Shown in pieces: positions 52,973 through 60,904 of a stretch of 64,000 nucleotides of DNA; positions within the stretch are counted from its first letter, which is position 1; every line of letters begins with the position of its first letter. Source of the stretch: Patescibacteria group bacterium (GTDB taxonomy: Bacteria > Patescibacteriota > Patescibacteriia > Patescibacteriales > Patescibacteriaceae). The stretch spans positions 548,506 to 612,505 of the forward strand of contig CP129471.1 in NCBI GenBank assembly GCA_030583705.1, in the 5' to 3' direction. Both the position numbers and the translations under genes were made by a program. A model generated the notes under the pieces. That model was not told the origin of the DNA. It ran no database searches and saw nothing but the letters and a program-made list of their open reading frames with translations.

Positions 52973-54151
52973 CTACCCCCTATTATACCTACCTGCCCAA
53001 AGATTAAGCTTAATATAGAGTAGATCTTTTAGGGTAATTAAACCGTCTTTAATCGGCCTTAAACGGCTATTGGGAGAGTTAAGCCAGTCAACGGGTACTT
53101 CCACTAGACTATAACCCAAATTCTTAGCCACCACCAAAACCTCCATGTCAAAACCGAAGCGTTTAACCTTTTGAAAGGAAAAAATATCTTTAGCTGCCTC
53201 AGAGCGAAAAAGCTTAAAACCGCACTGCGTATCACTAACCAAGTCGTCTAGTAAGAACAAATTGATCAGTTTATTGCCCAACCTACCTAACCAAATACGG
53301 TATATGGGTTGTTTAATCTTAACACTAGAACTATCTAAATAACGAGAACCGATTACCAGATCAGCCTTATGTTCTTTTTGGGCTTGCCAAAGCTTATCCA
53401 ACTCAGTTATCGGAGTGGAATTATCCGCATCAGTAAAGAGAATAAAACGCCCGGTAGCTTCTTCAACTCCGGCTCGCACCGCCGCTCCCTTACCGCGGTT
53501 ACTTGGTAACCTAATTACCCTAAGGGAAACAAAGCGAGACTTCATCATTTCGGCTATAATCGCTGTTTTATCTTGACTCCCATCATCCACCACAATAACC
53601 TCAAAAGAAAAATCTTTACCTAAAAGATATTCTTGTATAGCTGTTAAGGTTTTACCTAGTCTTTCTTCTTCGTTATAGCTCGGTATAACAATAGATAATT
53701 CCGGACCAGTCTGTTCACTCCCTGAAACCTTAGCTCCTGTCTTAAAAGTCCAAAGCCTGTTAGCTAAAAAGTTCCAGGCCACCACTAAGACCGAAGTAAT
53801 AATTTTAGCGGCAATATACCAAATGGCCAAAAGATAAACAAACAAATACATGCTTAATAAAGTTAAGCCCAAGCCAACTAAAGAAACAATTAAGAATTTA
53901 ATAAAAAGTTTTTTGTAGTTCTTAGAAGGATGCCGAAAGGTCCAAAACTTGTTTAAAATAAAATTATTAATCACCGCCAGTATAAAGGCTAAAGAAGCAG
54001 CCAAAAGTACTGGTAAAAAAAAGAACTCCACTAATAAGTAGAGAGAGACAAGATCAATTAGAGTCCCAGAAAGGCCAACAATGGCATACTTAACAAAAGG
54101 CTTACCATGGTCGTTAAAAAAATTACTAAAAAAGTTCAGCTGCTTATTCAT
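52973..54151 (-). CDS. GtrA-like membrane domain fused to GT2 glycosyltransferase
   Basis: 392 residues. Residues about 1-145 form four membrane segments with KYAIVGLSGTLIDLVSLYLL and FWTFRHPSKNYKK, the GtrA flippase-like fold. Residues about 155-392 are a GT2 domain of the dolichyl-phosphate sugar type: SIVIPSYNEEERLGKTL, VVDDGSQDKT, NRGKGAAVRAGVEEATG, FTDADNSTP (DxD), DTQCGFKLFRSEA. The fusion would make and flip polyprenyl-linked sugars, for example glucose for surface glycans. Usually these are separate or adjacent genes, in either order. Confidence 0.9.
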   Translation of the reverse strand: MNKQLNFFSNFFNDHGKPFVKYAIVGLSGTLIDLVSLYLLVEFFFLPVLLAASLAFILAVINNFILNKFWTFRHPSKNYKKLFIKFLIVSLVGLGLTLLSMYLFVYLLAIWYIAAKIITSVLVVAWNFLANRLWTFKTGAKVSGSEQTGPELSIVIPSYNEEERLGKTLTAIQEYLLGKDFSFEVIVVDDGSQDKTAIIAEMMKSRFVSLRVIRLPSNRGKGAAVRAGVEEATGRFILFTDADNSTPITELDKLWQAQKEHKADLVIGSRYLDSSSVKIKQPIYRIWLGRLGNKLINLFLLDDLVSDTQCGFKLFRSEAAKDIFSFQKVKRFGFDMEVLVVAKNLGYSLVEVPVDWLNSPNSRLRPIKDGLITLKDLLYIKLNLWAGRYNRG

Positions 54152-54158
54152 AAGCCAA

Positions 54159-54815
54159 CTAATCTATCTTATACCAAAGAGGCTTGCCGGTCGGCAGTTC
54201 AAGATAAGGAATTTGTTCGTCTGAGATATTTTCCAGATGTTTAACCAAGGCTCGTAAACTATTACCATGAGCCACTACCATTACTTTCTCCCCTCTCCTT
54301 AGAGCCGGACGAATAACTCGACGCCAATAAGGGATAACACGTAAATAAGTGTCTTTTAAAGATTCAGTGCGAGGCATTTGCTTTTTGGTTAAACCACAAG
54401 CTTCAGCAGAGATCTGCTTGACTAAACCTTTAGACGACATAGGAGGTGGAGTAGCTTCATAACCACGACGCCATTGATGAATTTGTTCATCCCCTAACTT
54501 AGCAGCTAAAGCTTTCTTATTCTTACCCTGTAAAGCTCCATAATGTCTTTCGTTTAAGCGCCAATCATAGGTAATGGGTAACCACATCATATCCATTGCC
54601 TCTAAAGACAACCAAGCGGTTTTAATAGCTCGGTTTAAAACTGAGGTAAAAACTCTATCTGGCTTAAAACCACGACGACGTAAAAGTTGTCCGGCTCGCC
54701 TGGCCTCAGCCTCTCCGTATTCGGTTAAACCAACATCAACCCAGCCGGTAAAGATACCTTTTTTATTCCATGGACTTTCTCCATGACGGATTAAAACCAG
54801 ATTATGATCAGACAT
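54159..54815 (-). CDS. gpmA: 2,3-bisphosphoglycerate-dependent phosphoglycerate mutase
   Basis: 218 residues. The catalytic RHGE motif (VLIRHGESPWN) with FTGWVDVGLTEYG, NERHYGALQGKNK, and the second His (VMVVAHGNSLRAL) are intact. It interconverts 3- and 2-phosphoglycerate in glycolysis. Only 7 bp separate it from the GtrA-GT2 gene downstream, so they are co-transcribed. Confidence 0.95.
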   Translation of the reverse strand: MSDHNLVLIRHGESPWNKKGIFTGWVDVGLTEYGEAEARRAGQLLRRRGFKPDRVFTSVLNRAIKTAWLSLEAMDMMWLPITYDWRLNERHYGALQGKNKKALAAKLGDEQIHQWRRGYEATPPPMSSKGLVKQISAEACGLTKKQMPRTESLKDTYLRVIPYWRRVIRPALRRGEKVMVVAHGNSLRALVKHLENISDEQIPYLELPTGKPLWYKID

Positions 54816-54923
54816 AAAACAATAAAATAAGACTTAAAAACAAAAAACAAGCTAATTACATTATAACATGGCAGGGAAAAGAAGGGAAATGAAATAAATA
54901 AAGAACAATAGACTACTTTTAAT

Positions 54924-54951
54924 TTGACAAAAAAACAAAAAACTATATAAT
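54924..54951 (+). promoter_or_regulatory. Promoter of the small RNA
   Basis: TTGACA (54924-54929), 16-bp spacer, TATAAT (54946-54951), both consensus. Confidence 0.75.
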
Positions 54952-54956
54952 AAAGA

Positions 54957-55028
54957 GATAAAGGTTCCACTCTGCTAATAAGAGCCCTCGGGCTCTTCCG
55001 AAAGGATAGGCGGAGTGGTCGTTTTTTT
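54957..55028 (+). ncRNA. Compact three-way-junction small RNA (about 72 nt)
   Basis: A 9-bp closing stem (CCACTCTGC 54967-54975 with GCGGAGTGG 55010-55018, one G-U) encloses a 7-bp hairpin AAGAGCC-CTCG-GGCTCTT and a mini-hairpin CC-GAAA-GG with a GNRA loop. GTCGTTTTTTT directly follows as a terminator tail. It is flanked by genes on the other strand and has its own strong promoter, so it is an independent RNA gene. Class not recognised. Confidence 0.7.
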
Positions 55029-55058
55029 ATAATGATTATTTAATAATATAACATTAAA

Positions 55059-55694
55059 TTAATCTAAAAATAAAAAATTCTTAATCTGCCCATTAATCTC
55101 TTTAAGAGGCCTCTCTTCTCCTCTTTCCACATAAACGAACCCAGCCCAACTGCAATAATCAACTATTTGACAATTAATATCAGCTTCGCTTCTATGAAAA
55201 TAAATATAAAATCTTCTCCGAAACCTCCTCTTTAAATAATTTTTTAAATTCTTTAAAATACTTTCATGTTTCTGCCTTGTGAATATTTTACCCAAAACCA
55301 CAATTATTGAATCTAAATTTTTATCAATATCATATCTATAGTAAATATTATCCAAGAGTTTTTTTGAAATTATCTTATAAAACTCTTCATCTGTTAAAAA
55401 TTTATTATCAAATAATCCTTTCTTAACTGCCACTATGTCAATTTCCATATCATCCAAGTTTTTAATAAGATTAAAAACCCTATCCCTCACAAACTGCCTA
55501 TCTTCCGTCGCATGAAAAAATTCTTGATCATTACCCTTATTCAATAATTCATATTTAAGGTTAATAAACTTATCTCGACTATAAAAAGGGTGTTTTGTTG
55601 TTATTGAAGTTAAAATAAAATGCCTTGTTCCTTTGTGAGAAAAATCAAAGTTACCTGATTCATCAATAAAAATATACAGGGAATTATTTTTCAT
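55059..55694 (-). CDS. DUF3800-family protein
   Basis: 211 residues. The opening SLYIFIDESGNFDFSHKGTRHFILTSI, cut: YIFIDESGNFDF, with the Asp-Glu-Ser-Gly motif is the DUF3800 signature, and FHATEDRQFVRDRVF and VKKGLF continue it. DUF3800 is an RNase H-like fold family of unknown role, often in mobile or defence contexts. Own terminator region on the other side of the 55719 hairpin. Confidence 0.85.
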   Translation of the reverse strand: MKNNSLYIFIDESGNFDFSHKGTRHFILTSITTKHPFYSRDKFINLKYELLNKGNDQEFFHATEDRQFVRDRVFNLIKNLDDMEIDIVAVKKGLFDNKFLTDEEFYKIISKKLLDNIYYRYDIDKNLDSIIVVLGKIFTRQKHESILKNLKNYLKRRFRRRFYIYFHRSEADINCQIVDYCSWAGFVYVERGEERPLKEINGQIKNFLFLD

Positions 55695-55718
55695 ATATTT
55701 AATTTAAATTATTAAAAA

Positions 55719-55750
55719 CAAAGAACCCTCTATGTTAAGAGGGTTCTTTG
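55719..55750 (-). terminator. Intrinsic terminator hairpin
   Basis: CAAAGAACCCTC / GAGGGTTCTTTG with an 8-nt loop between the DUF3800 start and the 148-residue gene; ends the latter's transcript. Confidence 0.75.
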
Positions 55751-55777
55751 TTTAAAAAAAGTAAGATGAAAACTAAA

Positions 55778-56224
55778 TTAAATGTCTTCTTTGCCAAAAT
55801 TAAGTGGTCCAAAATTTGTCATTTTCCATTTCTCACACACTAATTCGGGAGTAACTTTAATAAAAACAACATCATCAAAATCAGGCTCTTCTTTCCAATA
55901 GTCATAGGACTGCATATTTATTTTAAAAATACCAGGTTTTAAATTTGGATAGTTACGAGAAAAAGCTCCCACAAAGTTCTTAATAAACTTCTCATCTTCA
56001 TTATTATTAAAAAGTAAGACCGTCTTATGCTCTTTCTTAAATTGATTCTTCATTGGAAAAAAGGCCCACTCACTGTCGTCCTCATTAAGGAAATCACTTA
56101 ACACCAAATCTCCCTCTTGAGGAGTCACTACAACGTCTTCGTTGTACTCAAAGGTGTCCTCTAAGGTATTCTCATTATTATCATCATGAGAGTTCTCAAA
56201 ATTTAGCCCTGGCTCAGTGTACAT
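55778..56224 (-). CDS. Acidic hypothetical protein
   Basis: 148 residues, N-terminal 60 highly acidic and disordered, then a compact alpha/beta part (KTVLLFNNNEDEKFIKNFVG, GIFKINMQSYDYW, VVFIKVTPELVC). No family recognised. No membrane segment. Confidence 0.5.
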   Translation of the reverse strand: MYTEPGLNFENSHDDNNENTLEDTFEYNEDVVVTPQEGDLVLSDFLNEDDSEWAFFPMKNQFKKEHKTVLLFNNNEDEKFIKNFVGAFSRNYPNLKPGIFKINMQSYDYWKEEPDFDDVVFIKVTPELVCEKWKMTNFGPLNFGKEDI

Positions 56225-56348
56225 ATATTTATGATTAATATTAATATATTTATTATTATATATAATCTAGCAAAAAAATGCTATATATGTACAATTATAT
56301 CGTCAAAATCACCTTCTCTCGGGGTAATATATAAAGAATTAAATAAAA

Positions 56349-56371
56349 AACCCGACTTTACATGCCGGGTT
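56349..56371 (-). terminator. Terminator of the small membrane-protein pair
   Basis: AACCCG / CGGGTT hairpin just past the stop of the 87-residue gene. Confidence 0.6.
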
Positions 56372-56375
56372 AAAA

Positions 56376-56639
56376 CTAAAAAATTATCATCAAAGTACCT
56401 ATCTCTACCGTTAAATAGACAGTCCATAAAAGAAACTGTCGGTAGGTAGAAGATAAAATATTCTCACTTTTTAAAATGTACAACACTAATGTTATACAAA
56501 TTCCCGCTAAAGCAAGGGTTAAAAAGCTATCCGCCATCCTTTCTCCACCAATAATAAAGATTGTTAATAAAGTTGTGGAGTAAAGAACAAGAAAAATAGA
56601 TAAACCTATTGCCACTTTATTTCTTGCTGCTCTTCTCAT
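56376..56639 (-). CDS. Small three-span membrane protein
   Basis: 87 residues with three hydrophobic segments (VAIGLSIFLVLYSTTLL, FLTLALAGICITLVLYIL, FLLWTVYLTVEIGTLMII). It overlaps the preceding gene by 4 bp, so the pair is one translational unit. Family unknown. Confidence 0.55.
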   Translation of the reverse strand: MRRAARNKVAIGLSIFLVLYSTTLLTIFIIGGERMADSFLTLALAGICITLVLYILKSENILSSTYRQFLLWTVYLTVEIGTLMIIF

Positions 56640-56977
56640 ATCATCCCTCTGCCTGCGAAGTAAAAAGATAATATGATACCGGCTATAATAGACAATGAAT
56701 AATATATTATTTTTTTCACTGTTAATTTACCCGCAGCCTTGCTGTAAAGAAAAACCCAAGTAGCAATCGATCCAACAAGAAATAGAAAAACTGCTAAATG
56801 ATCTGCTTTGGAAAAATCAAAGAAGAAATCATTTATTTGCATATTCCCCAAAAAAGCTATTAGGACAAAAATTACTATGCCTTTAATTATTTCGGGGCAT
56901 TCCTTTTTTTCTCCTTGCTTATTCTTTTCTCTTTCTTCAATCCTTCCTTTCTCTATTATCATTTTTTTAGTTATCAT
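56636..56977 (-). CDS. Small membrane protein
   Basis: 113 residues from ATG 56977 (MITKKMIIEKGRIEERE), chosen because GGGAGG lies 7 nt upstream; an upstream GTG would start inside that ribosome site. A basic-acidic N-terminus is followed by three hydrophobic segments (KGIVIFVLIAFLGNMQI, LAVFLFLVGSIATWVFLY, IIYYSLSIIAGIILSFYF). No family recognised. First gene of the pair. Confidence 0.55.
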   Translation of the reverse strand: MITKKMIIEKGRIEEREKNKQGEKKECPEIIKGIVIFVLIAFLGNMQINDFFFDFSKADHLAVFLFLVGSIATWVFLYSKAAGKLTVKKIIYYSLSIIAGIILSFYFAGRGMI

Positions 56978-57230
56978 CTTTTTTCCTCCCACCCTCTCGG
57001 GTATTTTTATTTTGAAATTTTATTTTTTATAATAACAATTTTAATAATTTTTAAAAAACATTTTAGATAACCTTAAATAAATCACAAATAACTTAGATTG
57101 TCAAGACAATTGCTGAATTAAAACTTAAAGTGCAATTAATCTAACACTCATAACAAAAAAATCTAAAGTTTTAGGTTATCCTTAATTAAAAAACTTGACC
57201 CAAAAAAACTGAGGCTATAAACTAAGATAT

Positions 57231-57812
57231 ATGATCTTAACTGACAAACTACAAAAAGCCATTAATCTTTGTGCAGAACTCCATCATGGACAAATGCGTA
57301 AAGGCAGAAAATTGCCTTATGTTGTTCATTTATTCAGTGTAGCCATTATAGTTAGCGAATATACAGACAATGAAGATCTCATTATTGCCGCCTTATTACA
57401 CGATGTTTTTGAGGATACCCAAGGATATAACGAAGAAGATATGAATAAAGATTTTGGACCAAGAGTTGTTGCTTGCGTTAAAACCCTAACAGAAGATAAA
57501 GATCTACCCTGGATGGAAAGAAAAAAAGATTACCTTGAGCGGGTTATAGCTTCTGACAAAGAAAATTTTTTAATCTGTGTAGCGGATAAAATCCACAACT
57601 TAAATTCCATTAATCGCGCTTATCTTAAAGAAGTAGCCGGCCAACACCAAGATTCTGAAGCTCGCTTTAAAAGAACTAAAGATTTCTACCTCACAATAGC
57701 CAAAGCGGCCTCCCAAAAATTAGGAGACCACCCAATCGTTTCTCGCCTTGAAGAAGCTTATCTTAGGGCAGAAAAAACTTTTAACGAATATTTAAAAGAA
57801 TTAGGGATTTAG
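57231..57812 (+). CDS. HD-domain (p)ppGpp hydrolase-like protein (small alarmone hydrolase)
   Basis: 193 residues. The RelA/SpoT-type HD core is visible: HHGQMRKGRKLPYVVHLFSVA, cut: GQMRKGRKLPYVVHLFSVA, LLHDVFEDT (HDxxED), and LICVADKIHNLNSI. This resembles single-domain alarmone hydrolases (MESH1/SAH type). It would degrade (p)ppGpp or a related metabolite; no synthetase domain is present. Its 3' end overlaps dsbA by 12 bp in convergent orientation. Confidence 0.85.
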   Translation: MILTDKLQKAINLCAELHHGQMRKGRKLPYVVHLFSVAIIVSEYTDNEDLIIAALLHDVFEDTQGYNEEDMNKDFGPRVVACVKTLTEDKDLPWMERKKDYLERVIASDKENFLICVADKIHNLNSINRAYLKEVAGQHQDSEARFKRTKDFYLTIAKAASQKLGDHPIVSRLEEAYLRAEKTFNEYLKELGI

Positions 57813-58451
57813 AGCTCTTTCTATTTGAGCGGTAATCTCCTCATAGCTTGGTGAACTTATTCTTAAACCATTAACATAAAACTGTGGGGTACCAGTTACT
57901 CCAGCAGCTCGGCCGTCTGACATATCTCTATTAATAACCGCCATGTGCTTATTACTCTTTAGAGCTTCAGAAAATTCTTCAACATTAAGCTCAAGTTCTC
58001 TAGCATAGCCTTCAAAGATCTCTAAAACCTCATTGCGAGTCTTAACTCTGGGAATTGAGCTCCCCCACTCGTCTTGGTTTAAAAAAAGTAAATCATGCAT
58101 TTCCCAAAACTTACCCTGATCCCCGGCTGCTTCAACCACCTGGGCAGCTGTTTGGGCATGGCTATGACCGGCTAAAGGAAAATGACGAAAAACCACTTTA
58201 ACATTATTAGGATAATCTTCTAAAAGTTTGTCCTTTAAAACAGCAGCACTGCGGCAAGCCGGACATTGAAAATCCGCAAATTCAGTAACCGTTACACTAG
58301 CTTCTGCATCACCTTTAAAATAAGCGCCGGAACGTTCTTCCAACAAAGGATTAACCTGCTCAGCCGGTGAAGAAGCAAACTTAAACAACAAAAGACCAAA
58401 GGCAATGGCGCCCAAGGCAATAGCTAAAATTATCTTTATTTCTTTAGTCAT
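57801..58451 (-). CDS. dsbA: DsbA-like thiol:disulfide oxidoreductase (thioredoxin fold)
   Basis: 216 residues with an N-terminal membrane anchor (IILAIALGAIAFGLLLFKF) and a thioredoxin-fold domain containing C63-P-A-C66 (FADFQCPACRS). GVTGTPQFYVNG carries the cis-Pro. Family role is oxidation of Cys pairs in exported proteins. Encoded next to dsbB (41-bp gap), the classic pair. Confidence 0.9.
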   Translation of the reverse strand: MTKEIKIILAIALGAIAFGLLLFKFASSPAEQVNPLLEERSGAYFKGDAEASVTVTEFADFQCPACRSAAVLKDKLLEDYPNNVKVVFRHFPLAGHSHAQTAAQVVEAAGDQGKFWEMHDLLFLNQDEWGSSIPRVKTRNEVLEIFEGYARELELNVEEFSEALKSNKHMAVINRDMSDGRAAGVTGTPQFYVNGLRISSPSYEEITAQIERALNP

Positions 58452-58492
58452 ATTTTTATAATTATTTTTAAAATTATTTTAATCTCTTTAAA

Positions 58493-58939
58493 CTATCTAA
58501 TAAGATCAAATAAAGAGCGGTTTTGTTTTTTATAAAGAAAGAGTAAGGCGATTATAACCAAAAAAGCTATTAAAGACAAAACCGGTAAGGTTATAAAACC
58601 AAAAGACCAACTTACTTGGGCACAAGGTACTCCCACCTGACAAGCCTCCAAAACAACCGGGAAAACTCCGGAGCTGATCAGGACATGATAAAAAGCCACT
58701 AAGGCTCCAAAAATTGGGAAAGCGATGGCATAATGGAAAACCTTATGATCCTTTAAGATAATCCCAACAGCTAAAATAACCGCCAAAGGGTAAAGAGCTA
58801 AGCGTTGGTACCAACATAAGACACAAGGTGCTAGACCAGCTACCTCACTAGCATATAAACTACCAATAAGTCCCAAAAGAACGATTCCTAAAGACAAATA
58901 AAGAGCATTATGCTTTAGCCATTTAATAATTTTTTTCAT
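58493..58939 (-). CDS. dsbB: DsbB/BdbC-like disulfide bond formation protein
   Basis: 148 residues with four membrane segments. First loop C39-V-L-C42 (APCVLCWYQR) and second loop C101/C107 (ACQVGVPCA) form the two Cys pairs of DsbB, which re-oxidises DsbA and passes electrons to quinone. Upstream of dsbA on the same strand. Confidence 0.92.
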   Translation of the reverse strand: MKKIIKWLKHNALYLSLGIVLLGLIGSLYASEVAGLAPCVLCWYQRLALYPLAVILAVGIILKDHKVFHYAIAFPIFGALVAFYHVLISSGVFPVVLEACQVGVPCAQVSWSFGFITLPVLSLIAFLVIIALLFLYKKQNRSLFDLIR

Positions 58940-59039
58940 AAAAAATATTTTAAAAATACCTTATCTATATAAAAAGTATAACATTATGTAAAAAATATAG
59001 CAATGAAAAAGACCCCGCCAAAATGGTATAAATAAAAAA

Positions 59040-60116
59040 CTATTTAAAATAATTATTAACGGCATCTTCAAACTGCTCAATGAATATCCTCTTAGAATAA
59101 GAGAGATTATTCATCTCATAAAATAATATAACCGCTTTTCTGTACTCTTCAATATCCACGATTCTATAAGAAAGCGGAATTGAATTATGCGCCAACAAGA
59201 TAGCATTAGAAATCATACGAGAAGCTCTCTTATTACCATCTTCAAAAATTTGGATATAAGCGATAAGAATTGAAGCTAAAAAAGCTTTCTCAAAAAAAGA
59301 CTCTTTTTTGTTGATCAAATCAACCATGCCTTGCATAGCAACTTTAATTTGATGATCATTGTCTAGGGGCTTATACTTTGTACCAGTAATGCCAACCGGC
59401 GATTTTCTAATATTTTTAGAAACTCCAAGTTTTTTTGTTAGAACAAAATGAATGTATTCAATATCAGAACAATGTAATTTTTTAAAACGTTCCTTATTCT
59501 GCATCGCCTCGTTAAAAGCGTCTTTATGATTAAGAATCATTTGAGTCTCTTCTTTAGTCTTACCTTCTCCAATAACATTATTTTTAATCAATGCTTCAGT
59601 TCCTAAAAGAGAGTAAGTATTTCCCTCTATGGCTGAAGATTTCCAGGAAAACTCAATCATTATTCTTTCAAATTCTTTATTAATAAGAGTCTGGCTATCA
59701 TATCTTGATAAATTTCTAACAAATTCCTCTTGCAATTTCTCTAATTTTTCTTTTTCTTCGAATGTAAAAATGTCGTTTTCAAGAACAATAAAAATATCAA
59801 AATTAAAACTTTCTCTTATCTGTCTTTTTAAATAAGGAGTTTCAAAATATTCTTTAATATTAACCGGCAGGAATAGCTTATTAATCTCAGTAACAACATA
59901 GACCGTACTTCGTCCTAATCCTCTTTTTAATATAAACCCTTGTTGTTGTAAATAACTCAAATCTCTTTGTAGAGTTGTCCTTTCTATTGAATCCCCAAGG
60001 AAATCCAAAATTTCAGAGTTAGAAGCAATATCTTTGCTCTTTATAAAATCAATAACTTTTTGTTGCCTAATCTGCTTCTTGTTCATAGTTTTTATTACAG
60101 TGCTTAATTGCTGCAT
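59040..60116 (-). CDS. Fic-family protein with N-terminal winged helix and atypical active site
   Basis: 358 residues. Residues about 15-76 are a winged helix (QKVIDFIKSKDIASNSEILDFL, cut: VIDFIKSKDIASNSEILDFL). The Fic domain carries the inhibitory helix motif SSAIEGN (160-166), but the catalytic loop reads Q289-I-F-E-D-G-N-K-R297, with Gln and Ile where HPF is expected, so AMPylation by the usual mechanism seems unlikely. Start: ATG 60116 (weak AAGG) or ATG 60086 (MNKKQIRQQ); the first lies in a promoter-region repeat. It may act as a DNA-binding regulator of itself. Confidence 0.8.
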   Translation of the reverse strand: MQQLSTVIKTMNKKQIRQQKVIDFIKSKDIASNSEILDFLGDSIERTTLQRDLSYLQQQGFILKRGLGRSTVYVVTEINKLFLPVNIKEYFETPYLKRQIRESFNFDIFIVLENDIFTFEEKEKLEKLQEEFVRNLSRYDSQTLINKEFERIMIEFSWKSSAIEGNTYSLLGTEALIKNNVIGEGKTKEETQMILNHKDAFNEAMQNKERFKKLHCSDIEYIHFVLTKKLGVSKNIRKSPVGITGTKYKPLDNDHQIKVAMQGMVDLINKKESFFEKAFLASILIAYIQIFEDGNKRASRMISNAILLAHNSIPLSYRIVDIEEYRKAVILFYEMNNLSYSKRIFIEQFEDAVNNYFK

Positions 60117-60193
60117 TTAAAATACCTTATTGCTGCATTTTATTACTAATTTTACAAAAAGTCAAGTAAAAATACAAATTTATTGCTGCATTT
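60107..60193. promoter_or_regulatory. Fic gene promoter with three ATTGCTGCATTT repeats
   Basis: TTGACT (60165-60160), 17-bp spacer, TAAAAT (60142-60137) on the minus strand. ATTGCTGCATTT occurs at 60107, 60129 and 60182, 22 and 53 bp apart (about two and five turns), the middle one overlapping the -10. The core TGCTGCA is nearly palindromic; likely sites for the Fic protein's winged helix. Confidence 0.65.
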
Positions 60194-60345
60194 TATTTGT
60201 ACTATAAGACATCCATATTCCCACCAAACTTTCTTTTAAAAATTATCTTATAGCTCTACAAAAATTAGAGCCAGTTTAACCCTATAAAATGCACTATTTA
60301 TGTAAAAGATAATTTTATTACAAATATTTTAGAACTATTTCCTAT

Positions 60346-60556
60346 AAAAAAAGACCCCGCCAAAATGAAGGGTCGTATCATGCAGAGAGCAATCTTTATG
60401 ATAAATGGCGGGGTAAAACCGAGGGTGGTGTGCAGAGACAAGCATCAGATGATACAAGATTTTCCTTACTCATTAGAGTAAGTACTTGTTTAACCTTATA
60501 AGGTCATGATCCGGTTGCTCCGCACACTTCTCAAAAAAATAATCAAAGAACTTATA
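60346..60556 (-). ncRNA. Structured RNA C (about 211 nt)
   Basis: A 13-bp irregular stem joins GTGTGCGGAG (60527-60518) with CTCTGCACAC (60437-60428), enclosing a further hairpin ACTTACTC/GAGTAAG. A second module ends in the terminator ACCCCGCC/GGCGGGGT followed by T7 (60414-60346). A boxA-like AAGTTCTTTGATT (60553-60541) is at the 5' end. No ORF. Class unknown. Confidence 0.65.
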
Positions 60557-60562
60557 TTTTAT

Positions 60563-60591
60563 ATTATACACCATAGAAAAATGTTTGTCAA
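60563..60591 (-). promoter_or_regulatory. Promoter of RNA C
   Basis: TTGACA (60591-60586), 17-bp spacer, TATAAT (60568-60563), exact consensus. A DnaA-box sequence TTATCCACA (60598-60606) lies just upstream. Confidence 0.85.
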
Positions 60592-60631
60592 TAGTAGTTA
60601 TCCACAAGCTAATTAAACAAAAAGACAAAAT

Positions 60632-60855
60632 AAAAAAAGCCATCAGCAGGGCTTTTTTAGGTAAATACGTTTTTTTCTCGTTTTTTTGTTTTTTTCGATT
60701 GTAAGACTACCGTGCTGATGGACTTTATAATAAAAGGAAAAGATTATTTGCGGGGCTGTTTGCCCTAGTTAGAATTTTAACAAAATCCACCCGGCAAACT
60801 TTGGCCTAATCTCCCTCTTCTTACTTCTTAAAAAACTACAAAAGAACTCATATTG
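60632..60855 (-). ncRNA. Structured RNA B (about 220 nt)
   Basis: GTTTGCC/GGCAAAC inside AGATTA/TAATCT forms a central stem; a long-range CCATCAGCA/TGCTGATGG stem (60721-60713 with 60648-60640) closes the 3' module. It ends at AAAAAGCC/GGCTTTTT with a T run (60632-60659). GAGTTCTTTT (60849-60840) at the 5' end is boxA-like. No ORF. Confidence 0.6.
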
Positions 60856-60861
60856 AATTTA

Positions 60862-60890
60862 AATATAGTCCTTTTAAAAATATTTGTCAA
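60862..60890 (-). promoter_or_regulatory. Promoter of RNA B
   Basis: TTGACA (60890-60885), 17-bp spacer, TATATT (60867-60862). The IS481-type element ends only about 15 bp upstream. Confidence 0.75.
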
Positions 60891-60904
60891 GAGATCGCTG
60901 TGTC

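Noticed and set aside
55059-55694. DUF3800-associated RNA motif at 54957-55028
   Set aside because: The RNA lies on the opposite strand and downstream of the DUF3800 gene, not in its leader.
60346-60556. T-box riboswitch on the plus strand at RNA C (GAGGGTGGT)
   Set aside because: Only part of the antiterminator motif is present, and no plus-strand gene follows.
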